Assembly: GCF_000425165.1 (NCBI RefSeq) | Contig: NZ_AULG01000013.1 | Span: forward strand, 154,615-218,614 | Source: Photobacterium halotolerans DSM 18316 | Lineage (GTDB): Bacteria > Pseudomonadota > Gammaproteobacteria > Enterobacterales > Vibrionaceae | DNA: 64,000 bases | Direction: 5' to 3' | Shown here: positions 53,038 to 60,988 of the stretch, piece after piece | Position numbering within the stretch: the stretch's first letter is position 1 | Layout: the number at the start of each line of letters is the position of its first letter | Program-made: the position numbers and the translations under genes | The notes under the pieces: generated by a model | Databases searched by the model: none | The model's input: only the letters and a program-made list of their open reading frames with translations | Told to the model about the DNA's origin: nothing

Positions 53038-54680
53038 GTGCTCTAGCCGAAGAACCACTGGCTCAGAGCCGGTTTGATTTCATCATTGTCGGTGGAGGGT
53101 CTGCGGGCTGTGTGCTCGCAGCCCGCCTGACGGAAGACAGTCACAAACGGGTGTTGTTGCTCGAAGCCGGGCCAGAGTCAGATGCCCACCTTGCTGACAG
53201 TCCGCTTGCTGATGCATCGCGTTTGGTGCTGGAAGGTTACAACTGGTCGTATCAAGCGCAATTAAAAGGCAGCCTGAGCCCGGCCAGTGACCTGGTTCGC
53301 CATCTGTCTGCTGATCAACAGAAGGAGACATTTCCACCTCTTTTCGACTACCGAGTAGGGAAAGTGCTGGGCGGATCATCAGCCGTGAATGGCGCTGTTG
53401 CACTGCGGACTTTCCCCCGTGACTTTGCGCGTTGGGCAGAGATGGGGTGTCCGGATTGGTCGTGGCAACATGTACTGCCCTGGTATCGCCGTCTGGAAAC
53501 CGATACGGATTTTCCTGACGATGATTTGCACGGTGATAAGGGGCCGATGGTACTGCGTCGTCCCGGTGCGGATAGCCTGCATCCGCTAGATATGGCTTTC
53601 TCCGCCGCCTGCCAGAAGCAAGGCATTCCTTATATTGAAGATCTGAATGCCGGCGAAGCACCCGGTGTCGGTCCTGTACCTTCCAATGTTAAACAACACG
53701 CCGAGCGTTTGGACGCCTACCAGGCTTATCTGGCACCGGTTCAGGACAGGCCGAACTTAACGGTACTGACAGACGTTCTTGTCTCTGCCATCAGGTTCAG
53801 CGGTACGGCGGTATCAGGCATTGAAGCGATTTATCAGGGCCGCTTTCACACTTTCGAAGCCAGTGAAGTGGTGTTGGCTGCCGGGGCGATTGGTACCCCT
53901 GCTTTGTTACAGCGCTCCGGAATTGGCGATCCGGCGCATTTACATGCCCTGAATATTCCAGTGCGGGTTGAGCGGCCAGCAGTGGGCCGCAATCTGCAGG
54001 ATCATGCCTCTCTGGTGATTTGGGCGCTTCCCAAAGCCGGTGTCTGCCGTCGCGGCTTGCCGTGGCGTCAGATTGCCGCGCGCATCTGTAGCAGTACGGG
54101 TGAAGAAGCCGATGTCCAGATTGGTCTGCTCAACAATGTCGAAAGTCACACCGTACCTAAATTCAGGCACCGGCTTGACTATCCCATGCTCGTTGGTGCT
54201 TCTGCCATGCTGATGCAGCCCGCTGCGCGGGGACAGGTTTTTATTACCAGTCGCGAGGCAGAAGTACTGCCATCTATCCAGCTCCCGCTACGTGAGAACG
54301 ATGAGGATGTTCACCGCATGGTAGGTGCCGTACGTCAAATGTGGCGCGCACTGCATGACCCGGATGTTGCCCGTTTTCTGGATGGGGTCCAATTCTGGTC
54401 TGAGGCCATGATTAACAGCGACCGGGTGATGCACAGTGCGGTGAAGAACATGCTGAATCCGGGCTGGCACGCATCCGGAACGGTTCGGATGGGACCTGAG
54501 CATAACCCGGATTGCGCGGCAGATCAGAATGGCAGGGTGTACGGGGTCAGCGGCCTGACCGTTGCCGATGCCTCATTGTTTCCTGTGATTCCCTCCATGC
54601 CGACCAACTTGACCACCATCATGGTGGCAGAGCGAATTGCGCATGTATTGAGAACAGGAGGTCTGGATGTCTGCGAATAA
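53034..54680 (+). CDS. hlmD: GMC-family flavin oxidoreductase (HlmD-like)
   Basis: A 548-residue glucose-methanol-choline oxidoreductase. The FAD-binding motif is FIIVGGGSAGCVLAARL (residues ~16-32), followed by LLLEAGP. GKVLGGSSAVNGAVALR and GWHASGTVRMG (His479 as the likely catalytic base), then PTNLTT near the C-terminus, are further GMC marks. In holomycin assembly several flavin enzymes remove eight electrons from the Cys-Cys product; this is one candidate. Start ATG overlaps the NRPS stop (ATGA). Confidence 0.88.
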   Translation: MSALAEEPLAQSRFDFIIVGGGSAGCVLAARLTEDSHKRVLLLEAGPESDAHLADSPLADASRLVLEGYNWSYQAQLKGSLSPASDLVRHLSADQQKETFPPLFDYRVGKVLGGSSAVNGAVALRTFPRDFARWAEMGCPDWSWQHVLPWYRRLETDTDFPDDDLHGDKGPMVLRRPGADSLHPLDMAFSAACQKQGIPYIEDLNAGEAPGVGPVPSNVKQHAERLDAYQAYLAPVQDRPNLTVLTDVLVSAIRFSGTAVSGIEAIYQGRFHTFEASEVVLAAGAIGTPALLQRSGIGDPAHLHALNIPVRVERPAVGRNLQDHASLVIWALPKAGVCRRGLPWRQIAARICSSTGEEADVQIGLLNNVESHTVPKFRHRLDYPMLVGASAMLMQPAARGQVFITSREAEVLPSIQLPLRENDEDVHRMVGAVRQMWRALHDPDVARFLDGVQFWSEAMINSDRVMHSAVKNMLNPGWHASGTVRMGPEHNPDCAADQNGRVYGVSGLTVADASLFPVIPSMPTNLTTIMVAERIAHVLRTGGLDVCE

Positions 54681-55443
54681 AAACCTGGTTGTGTATGCCT
54701 TTCCCCATGCAGGCGCAAGTGCCGGTATATATCGCCCTTTCTGCCAGCTTCATCAGAACAGCGGCACGGCATTATTACATCCGGTTGAAATACCCGGACG
54801 GGGAGTGCTGGGGCGTGAACCCGAAGTGACATGCCTGCATACGCTGGCTGAAAAACTGGCAGATACCCTGTTTAGCGATTTTCAGCAAAAGCAGCAGCAG
54901 GGGATTCAGTGCTGGGCGACATTTGGTCACAGCTTTGGCGGTGTGCTCAGTATCGCAGTCACAGACGTGATGCATAAAAAGTACGGGCTCAAACCTGTTT
55001 ACAGCATGGTGTCGGGATCCGTTCCGCCTGGTGAGCAAGGTATCGATGATTTGCACTTATGGTCGGATGAATCGCTGCTGCAAAAAATGCGTGAGGATCA
55101 GGGAACACCGAATACGGTGCTGAATGAACCGGCGCTGGCCCGGCGTTATGTAGCTCAGTTACGCAGTGATTTTCTGGTGCGCAGTCAGTTTCCTTCGCTC
55201 AGGGATCTGCGAGTCGCGCAGCCCCTGTTGCTGGTGGCGGCATCAGACGATCCGCACGTCACTGAGGAGCAACTACAGAAGTGGCAGCAACATACTTCGG
55301 ATCGAACAAGCATGATCCGGGTAGATGGTGACCACTTTGCGGTTTACCGGCACTGGTCTGTGATTCAGCAGGCAATCGATACCGAAGCCTCGTTAAGGCT
55401 TGCGGTGGAAAACAGAATGGACAGTTGGAGTGTGTTTCAGTGA
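54667..55443 (+). CDS. hlmC: Type II thioesterase (HlmC-like)
   Basis: A 258-residue alpha/beta-hydrolase of the type II thioesterase family linked to NRPS systems. The nucleophile is Ser89 in GHSFGG, and His223 (DGDHFAVYRHW) fits the catalytic His. The N-terminal VVYAFPHAGASAG loop is typical of TEII. It overlaps the GMC gene by 14 bp (RBS AGGAGG inside that gene). Expected to release the product from the NRPS carrier domain or edit misloaded units. Confidence 0.88.
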   Translation: MSANKNLVVYAFPHAGASAGIYRPFCQLHQNSGTALLHPVEIPGRGVLGREPEVTCLHTLAEKLADTLFSDFQQKQQQGIQCWATFGHSFGGVLSIAVTDVMHKKYGLKPVYSMVSGSVPPGEQGIDDLHLWSDESLLQKMREDQGTPNTVLNEPALARRYVAQLRSDFLVRSQFPSLRDLRVAQPLLLVAASDDPHVTEEQLQKWQQHTSDRTSMIRVDGDHFAVYRHWSVIQQAIDTEASLRLAVENRMDSWSVFQ

Positions 55444-56576
55444 GTACGACCACAGATGAGATAAAGGAATTCCGGTTGTCTTGCCGGGAGTGTTTTGACC
55501 ATTACGCGAAACCCCATCTTGAAAAATGGGAGACACAAGGCCTGGTTGATCGTGACTTCTGGCAAACCATGGGAGCCCATGGCCTGCTGGGCATGGGGGT
55601 CAGTCAGGCTCTGGGCGGACAAGATAAAACGGATTATCGCTATGCGCTGGCACTTACTGAAGAAATGCTGGCGATTGGAATGACTGCGCCGATTGTGATT
55701 TCCCATAACGATGTGATTGCCAGTTATATCAATCAGTTTGCTTCTGAAGAGCAGAAACAGCGCTGGTTACCGGACCTGTGCAGTGGCCGGCGGATAGCCG
55801 CCATTGCCATAACAGAGCCAGGCGGAGGTTCAGATTCAGCCGGGATGAGTACGGAAGCGACAGCAGACGGCGATAACTATGTGCTCAATGGCCGTAAAGC
55901 ATTTATCACCAATGGCGTGAATGCTGATCTGTTTATCGTCGCCGTGAAGACTGACGCCGGGCCGCGGGGACAGGGAATCAGCCTGATAGTGGTGGAAAAA
56001 GGCATGGCTGGTTTTTCTCAGGGTGAAGCACTGAAAAAGCTGGGATGGCATGCCAGTGATACGGCAAATTTAGCGTTTGATCATTGTGTCGTACCCAAAA
56101 GTAACCTGCTTGGGCGTGAAAATCTTGGCAGTTATTACTTTATGACAGGCATGACACGCGAACGCTTAAGTATCAGTACCGTGGCGGTGGCGAGCGCGGA
56201 AATCATGATGGCAGAAACGCTGGCTTACGTGAAACAGCGCAAGGCGTTTGGTCAGCCGATCGGAGCGTTTCAGTACAACCGCTTTCTACTGGCGCAGCTG
56301 GATACCCAAATCAAAGTCACCCGCAGTTATCTCAATGACGCCATAGATCGTTTTAATACCGGATCGTTAAGCCTGGAAGATGCGGCCCGACTGAAATGGT
56401 GGGCAACAGAAGTGCAGAACAAAGTGGCGGACGAATGCCTGCAGCTGCATGGCGGCAGTGCTTATATGAGCGATTCGTCGATTGGCAAATTGTGGGTCAA
56501 CAGCCGGGTTCAGAAAATTTATGGCGGCACCAGCGAGATCATGCTGGAAGTCGTCAGTAAATCCATGGGGCTTTAG
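55440..56576 (+). CDS. hlmB: Acyl-CoA dehydrogenase-like flavoenzyme (HlmB-like)
   Basis: About 378 residues from GTG 55440, which overlaps the thioesterase stop (GTGA). Family marks: AITEPGGGSDSAGMSTEA (~122-139), GFSQGEALKKLGWHASDTANLAFD and the C-terminal KIYGGTSEIMLEVVSKSMG. The position of the common C-terminal catalytic glutamate (YEGT) reads YGGT, as in many bacterial members whose base lies elsewhere. It is the second flavin oxidase candidate for the holothin scaffold, probably acting on a carrier-bound thioester. Confidence 0.87.
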   Translation: MSTTTDEIKEFRLSCRECFDHYAKPHLEKWETQGLVDRDFWQTMGAHGLLGMGVSQALGGQDKTDYRYALALTEEMLAIGMTAPIVISHNDVIASYINQFASEEQKQRWLPDLCSGRRIAAIAITEPGGGSDSAGMSTEATADGDNYVLNGRKAFITNGVNADLFIVAVKTDAGPRGQGISLIVVEKGMAGFSQGEALKKLGWHASDTANLAFDHCVVPKSNLLGRENLGSYYFMTGMTRERLSISTVAVASAEIMMAETLAYVKQRKAFGQPIGAFQYNRFLLAQLDTQIKVTRSYLNDAIDRFNTGSLSLEDAARLKWWATEVQNKVADECLQLHGGSAYMSDSSIGKLWVNSRVQKIYGGTSEIMLEVVSKSMGL

Positions 56577-56583
56577 AGAGGAA

Positions 56584-57468
56584 ATGATGGATACCGTAAA
56601 AAACGAAACGCAAACATCAAACAACATCTGGCGTATTGAAACGGCAGACAAGTCGCAATGGGTAACGGTTCAGGCATGGGCAAGAGATGAAGGCTGGGAT
56701 TTAGGTATCGGTGACGCTGACGCCTTTTTCGAAGTAGATAATGAGGGTTTCTTCATCGGCTATATCGGCTCTCAGCCTGTTGCAGCCTTGTCCATGGTGA
56801 ACTATTCGTCTGAGTTCAGTTACTTCGGACATTATCTGGTTCCTCCTTCGTTTCGCGGTCAGGGCCACGGACTGCGTTTGTTTCAGAGTGTGATTGATCA
56901 TTGTGGCGAACGTACGATAGGTCTGGATGGCATGCCGAGCCAAGTGGACAACTATGCGAAATGGGGCTTTGTCGCACACAGGAATAATCAGCGTTTAGTC
57001 GGACAATTGCAGCAGGATTACGCTTGTCCTGCGGGTATAGAGGCCATAGACGAATCACTGTTAGACGAGGTGATTCATTATGACGCCAGTTGTACTGGTG
57101 TGAACCGAAGCGCTTTATTGAACCGGTGGTTTTCAGGGGATGACAGGTACGGCTTTGTTTGCCGCAATGGGCAGGGTATCAGCGGCGTGGTAGGGATTCG
57201 TCGCTCGCAGGAAGGATACCGTATCGGACCATTGTTTGCTGACCATCCCGATGATGTCGGGTCCCTGTTGCTGGCCGCTTTATCGGTGGCTCCGCGAGGT
57301 GTCCTGATCACGCTGGATGTGCCGGAAAAGTCAGATACCAGATTGTTTGATCTGGCTGAACAGCATGGATTTGAATCCATCTTCCATACACTTCGTATGT
57401 ATCGCGGCGAACCGCCGAAAGAGCAAGAGCACAAGGTTTGGTGCATTGCGTCACTGGAGTTAGGTTAA
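56584..57468 (+). CDS. hlmA: N-acyltransferase (HlmA-like, GNAT fold)
   Basis: 295 residues from ATG 56584; a second ATG directly follows and fits the GAGAGGA site slightly better. GNAT motif A is seen at YLVPPSFRGQGHGLRLFQ (RGQGHG binds acetyl-CoA). The second half (~165-290) looks like a degenerate second GNAT domain. HlmA of Streptomyces acetylates holothin to holomycin with acetyl-CoA; this gene has the same place in the operon and a similar size. Also contains the WARDEGWDLGIGDADAFFE acceptor-side region. Confidence 0.83.
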   Translation: MMDTVKNETQTSNNIWRIETADKSQWVTVQAWARDEGWDLGIGDADAFFEVDNEGFFIGYIGSQPVAALSMVNYSSEFSYFGHYLVPPSFRGQGHGLRLFQSVIDHCGERTIGLDGMPSQVDNYAKWGFVAHRNNQRLVGQLQQDYACPAGIEAIDESLLDEVIHYDASCTGVNRSALLNRWFSGDDRYGFVCRNGQGISGVVGIRRSQEGYRIGPLFADHPDDVGSLLLAALSVAPRGVLITLDVPEKSDTRLFDLAEQHGFESIFHTLRMYRGEPPKEQEHKVWCIASLELG

Positions 57469-57470
57469 TC

Positions 57471-58013
57471 ATGAGTGAAAACACTATGACAGAAACTATG
57501 ACAGAAACCATGGCTGAGAACCTTGAGACAGCTGAAAAAAAACAAGTGATGAATCCATCAACACCCACATTGCTGGAGTGGATGGGGGGACGCGACGCGA
57601 TCCGTCACTTGCTGCAAGTGTTTTACGCCAAAGTTGAAAAAGATGCCTTACTGCAGCCCCTTTTTCAGCATATGCCGCCAGATCACCATGTCCATGTGGC
57701 TATGTGGTTTGAAGAAGTCTTTGGCGGTGAGCCCCTGTATACCAATGACAGAGGAGGGTTCAAAAATATGATCCGCAAGCACAGGGGGCGCTCGATTCAG
57801 GCGGAACAGCGTGATCGTTGGGTATCTTTGATGATGCAAAGTGCGGATGAAATTGAACTGCCAAGTGATCCGGAGTTCCGCTCAGCGTTTACGGCATACA
57901 TAGAGTGGGGATCCCGCAGGGCCATGGCCAATTCACAACCGGGTGCTAAGCCTTCCAAGCGAGATACCGTGCCCAGATGGGGATGGGGAGAAGCGCCTCC
58001 GGGCACACTTTAG
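57471..58013 (+). CDS. hlmG: Group II truncated globin (HlmG-like)
   Basis: 180 residues from ATG 57471, 2 bp after the previous stop. The N-terminal extension carries tandem 12-bp units (ACTATGACAGAA twice, then a variant) giving MTETMTETMAEN, so several ATGs exist. The globin core begins at LLEWMGGRDAIRHLLQVFYAKV. The proximal heme His fits His104 (RKHRGRSI) and Trp117 (RDRW) is the G8 Trp typical of group II. A globin gene (hlmG) also lies in the Streptomyces holomycin cluster. Its task there is unknown; oxygen or redox handling is likely. Confidence 0.85.
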   Translation: MSENTMTETMTETMAENLETAEKKQVMNPSTPTLLEWMGGRDAIRHLLQVFYAKVEKDALLQPLFQHMPPDHHVHVAMWFEEVFGGEPLYTNDRGGFKNMIRKHRGRSIQAEQRDRWVSLMMQSADEIELPSDPEFRSAFTAYIEWGSRRAMANSQPGAKPSKRDTVPRWGWGEAPPGTL

Positions 58014-58023
58014 GAGCAAAGCT

Positions 58024-58848
58024 ATGTTGGTGGCTGTCAGTGATTTGCATGTCTCTCACCCGGAAAACAGGCGGGTTGTAGAAGCACTGTGCGCTGGACA
58101 TCGCGGCGATTGGCTGATTCTGGGCGGTGATGTGGCTGATGATCTTACCGATTTTGAGTGGGTCATCCGGTTGGTTGCCGCGCAGTTTTACCGGGTCATC
58201 TGGGTGCCCGGTAATCACGAGCTTTGGTGTACACCCAAAGAGCCGATGGCGTTGCCTGGTGAAATGCGATATCGGCAGCTTATCGAGATTTGCCACCAAT
58301 ATGGCGTCCTGACCCCGGAGGATGACTATCCGGTTTATACCGCTGAGAACGGGCAATCATTTTTGCTTGCCCCTATTTTCACCTTGTATGACTACTCGTT
58401 TCGTCACCCTTCTGATTTCACGCCGCAGCAAGGGTTAGAGAGGGCAAGACGGGCAGGTGCGGTTTGCTCAGACGAGTTTTTTCTCAAAACGTATCCCTAT
58501 CCGGATATCCGAAGCTGGTGTAATGAGCGTGTTCAGTACACAGAAGCCCGGCTGAATGCCGTCTCAGAGCAGCTTCCCATGATATTTATCAATCATTTTC
58601 CAATGCTGCAGGTCCTGACTCAGTCCGTGCAACCGCAGGAGTTTTCAATCTGGTGCGGCACACGTCAGGTTGCGTCCTGGCTGAGCCGTTTTCCGGTCTG
58701 CCTTGTCGTGTACGGGCATCTTCACATGCATGGCTCCACGGTACTGGAAGGAATACCGCATGTTGAAGTGTCTTTGGGTTACCCGAAAGACAGACAAGGC
58801 CGTGATACGTCCGGCATGTTAAGGGTACTCGACACGCTCTTGATGTGA
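58024..58848 (+). CDS. Calcineurin-like metallophosphoesterase
   Basis: 274 residues from ATG 58024 (TAGGAGC upstream), 10 bp after the globin gene. All metal-binding motifs of the family are there: DLHVSH, GGDVADD, PGNHELW, NHFP and GHLHMHG. It is a soluble phosphohydrolase. It lies inside the dithiolopyrrolone operon but is not among the Streptomyces hlm genes I recall, so its role here (a phosphorylated intermediate, CoA derivative cleavage or resistance) is open. Confidence 0.85.
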   Translation: MLVAVSDLHVSHPENRRVVEALCAGHRGDWLILGGDVADDLTDFEWVIRLVAAQFYRVIWVPGNHELWCTPKEPMALPGEMRYRQLIEICHQYGVLTPEDDYPVYTAENGQSFLLAPIFTLYDYSFRHPSDFTPQQGLERARRAGAVCSDEFFLKTYPYPDIRSWCNERVQYTEARLNAVSEQLPMIFINHFPMLQVLTQSVQPQEFSIWCGTRQVASWLSRFPVCLVVYGHLHMHGSTVLEGIPHVEVSLGYPKDRQGRDTSGMLRVLDTLLM

Positions 58849-58926
58849 CGCACCGGCTTCGACAGCGTCGGCAGAGATGTTGATCGGTGTCAGGGACAGA
58901 TTCGGTAATAAATAAGGAAATCAAAT

Positions 58927-59502
58927 ATGGATAAGCTTCAGAATCAACCCACAGCAAAGCCCAGGATACTGATCGGTGCATCAGGTTCTGTGGATATTAT
59001 GCTGCTGCCAAAATACTTACAGGCGATTAAAGGAGAGATTGACTGTGAACTGACCGTTCTGATGACACCGACGGCAGAAACATTCATACCGGCATCCAGC
59101 ATGGCACTGTATTGTGACCGGGTGATCGCGGGTGAACAGCCCCGGGACTGGCCGACAGATAAACCTTCCCGGATCGTCGCCGATCATGATGTGCTGTTTG
59201 TGATGCCAGCCACGGCAAATACACTTGCTACTGCAGCCCAGGGCGGTGCGACCAATCGGTTGACGACCGTGATCCTGGCAGCGGATTTTCCCGTGTGCTT
59301 TTTGCCCGTGATGGGCGCCGTGATGTGGAAGAAGCCCGCGGTGCAACGCAATGTCCAGCAATTGCGTGAAGACGGTTATGACGTGGTGGAACCGGTTTGG
59401 CACGAGAATTTTGATGCGTCGCTCAATCGGATGGTTGGTCATCCCTCGTTACCTGCACCGGCAGCGGTGATTAGCCTGTTACAGGCGGCGCTGAAAAAAT
59501 AG
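58927..59502 (+). CDS. hlmF: EpiD/PPC-decarboxylase-like flavoprotein (HlmF-like)
   Basis: A 191-residue FMN protein of the homo-oligomeric flavin-containing cysteine decarboxylase family. N-terminal GASGSVDIMLLPKYL binds flavin; PATANT is at 94-99. The usual PxMNxxMW motif appears as PVMGAVMW (127-134), with Gly130 in the place of Asn. The active-site His expected in HIxLA before the PATANT motif is not obvious. HlmF in Streptomyces is thought to carry out the oxidative decarboxylation of the C-terminal cysteine. A 78-bp gap separates it from the phosphoesterase gene. Confidence 0.82.
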   Translation: MDKLQNQPTAKPRILIGASGSVDIMLLPKYLQAIKGEIDCELTVLMTPTAETFIPASSMALYCDRVIAGEQPRDWPTDKPSRIVADHDVLFVMPATANTLATAAQGGATNRLTTVILAADFPVCFLPVMGAVMWKKPAVQRNVQQLREDGYDVVEPVWHENFDASLNRMVGHPSLPAPAAVISLLQAALKK

Positions 59503-59520
59503 CAGGTAGTAAACTGTTCA

Positions 59521-59543
59521 GGCAGAGGCAGAGGCAGAGGCAG
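59521..59543. repeat. GGCAGA hexamer tandem repeat
   Basis: Three full GGCAGA units and a partial fourth (GGCAG) in the gap between hlmF and the LysR gene. No coding role seen. Confidence 0.7.
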
Positions 59544-59597
59544 GGACGGGGGGTAGAGATCACGAACAGTATTTGTTGCGTCCCCTGTTTGCTGCCT

Positions 59598-60536
59598 TCA
59601 TGCTTCTTTGATTACCAGATCGGCAGGCCGGGTGTGCTGAAACGCTGCTGCCTGCCGGCGAATCCAGTCGCTGAATAACCTGACCTTTTCACGTTTAAAA
59701 TAACCTTCCGGCGCACACAGGAAATAACTGTAATTGGGTCGTACCGCAATGTTACCGATACGCACCAGGGTGCCATCTTCGACAAATCGGTGAGCCAGGC
59801 TGTGCCGGGCCAGCGCAACGCCCTGTACAGACAAGGCCCCTTCAAGCACATAGCTGGCGCCATCGTACACCAATGAGGTGGAACCGCCTGTCACGCCGAC
59901 AATCGACATCCAGCGCTCCCAGTCCATATCCGGTAAAAGATCACCAATCAGATGAGCACCTTGTAAGTCTTCAACCGCAAAAATCTGATGTTCTTTCTGA
60001 TAAATCGGATGGCAAACGGGGTAGAGCAAGTCATCCATCAGCCACTGACTGGTTAAATTCGGATAGCGACCTTCACCGTAACGGATACAGAGATCTAACG
60101 AAGATTGCTCAAAATCCACCAGTTCATTTTTCGACTCAACCAACACAGAAATGTCAGGATGCTCAGCACGAAATGCTGTCATGCGGGGCACCAGCCAATG
60201 GACAGAAAATGAGGGCAGTGTCGACAGGGATAAACGCTGGGGTTCCGGGTCATTGTTGATCAGCCAAACGCCATTCTGAATGTGTTTGAAGCCTTCATGA
60301 CTGTGCTCAAACAGCGTCTGACCTTCCGGGGTCAGCACCACTCGCCGGTGCTGGCGGTAAAATAAGGCGGTACCCAGCCAGTCCTCCAATAACCGGATCT
60401 GCTGGCTGATGGCAGCTGCAGTGACATGCAGGTGCTCGGCAGCAGCTTTAAAACTGCCGTAATGTGCCGCCTGGTAAAAATAGTATAAGCCCTGCAGTGG
60501 CGGCATGCGTTGTCGGAGTTTATTTGGTAATGACAT
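59598..60536 (-). CDS. LysR-family regulator (GcvA-like) at the cluster border
   Basis: A 312-residue LysR protein. The helix-turn-helix reads LQGLYYFYQAAHYGSFKAAAEHL...TAAAISQQIRLLEDWLGTALFYRQHRRV (residues ~14-66). The effector domain has HWLVPRMTAFRAEHPDISV, typical of GcvA-branch members. It is convergent with the biosynthetic operon and divergent from a DUF1127 gene, a common LysR-DUF1127 pairing. It could regulate the cluster but more likely its neighbour. Confidence 0.87.
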   Translation of the reverse strand: MSLPNKLRQRMPPLQGLYYFYQAAHYGSFKAAAEHLHVTAAAISQQIRLLEDWLGTALFYRQHRRVVLTPEGQTLFEHSHEGFKHIQNGVWLINNDPEPQRLSLSTLPSFSVHWLVPRMTAFRAEHPDISVLVESKNELVDFEQSSLDLCIRYGEGRYPNLTSQWLMDDLLYPVCHPIYQKEHQIFAVEDLQGAHLIGDLLPDMDWERWMSIVGVTGGSTSLVYDGASYVLEGALSVQGVALARHSLAHRFVEDGTLVRIGNIAVRPNYSYFLCAPEGYFKREKVRLFSDWIRRQAAAFQHTRPADLVIKEA

Positions 60537-60632
60537 TAGTTTTCCTTAACTGAGTGTCAGGATCTATCGTTTGAGCAACTGCTGACTCTGGTCGAAGATA
60601 AATCTGTATTTCGATGATGATAGGTGGTTGCT

Positions 60633-60854
60633 ATGGGGATAACAACAGATAAGCTTGCGTTTGCCGGGAGCAAAGAAATGGTGAGTTGGATTAAGTCTGG
60701 CTTTTCTTATTATCGACGCTGGCGTCAGCGGGAGCGTGACTTACGCCACTTAAGTGAATTACCTGACTACTTACTGGATGATATCGGGCTGGATCAGAAC
60801 ATTATCGACGCAGAACTGCGAAAATCTTTGACTGGTGGAAAAGAGAAGCGATGA
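60633..60854 (+). CDS. DUF1127 small protein
   Basis: 73 residues from ATG 60633 (AGGTGG upstream); a GTG at 60624 is possible. The DUF1127 core is RWRQRERDLRHLSELPDYLLDDIGLD, noted by key residues: Arg/Trp-rich start, LPDYLLDDIGL. Such small proteins bind RNA or other partners and often lie next to LysR genes. Function here unknown. Confidence 0.8.
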   Translation: MGITTDKLAFAGSKEMVSWIKSGFSYYRRWRQRERDLRHLSELPDYLLDDIGLDQNIIDAELRKSLTGGKEKR

Positions 60855-60932
60855 ACAGATACGGTGACAGGCTTTCAGGCGCTGTGGCGGGTAGCCCCAA
60901 ACTGGGCTCGATACTGAGCTGCTTATAAACAA

Positions 60933-60956
60933 AAAGCCAGTCTTTCGACTGGCTTT
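60933..60956 (-). terminator. Bidirectional terminator between DUF1127 and transketolase genes
   Basis: AAAGCCAGTC-tttc-GACTGGCTTT, a 10-bp perfect stem with A-rich sequence on the left that gives a U-run for the minus-strand tkt transcript. Confidence 0.85.
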
Positions 60957-60988
60957 GGGGGCGTGTTGAGTTAACTCTTCCGGTTCAC

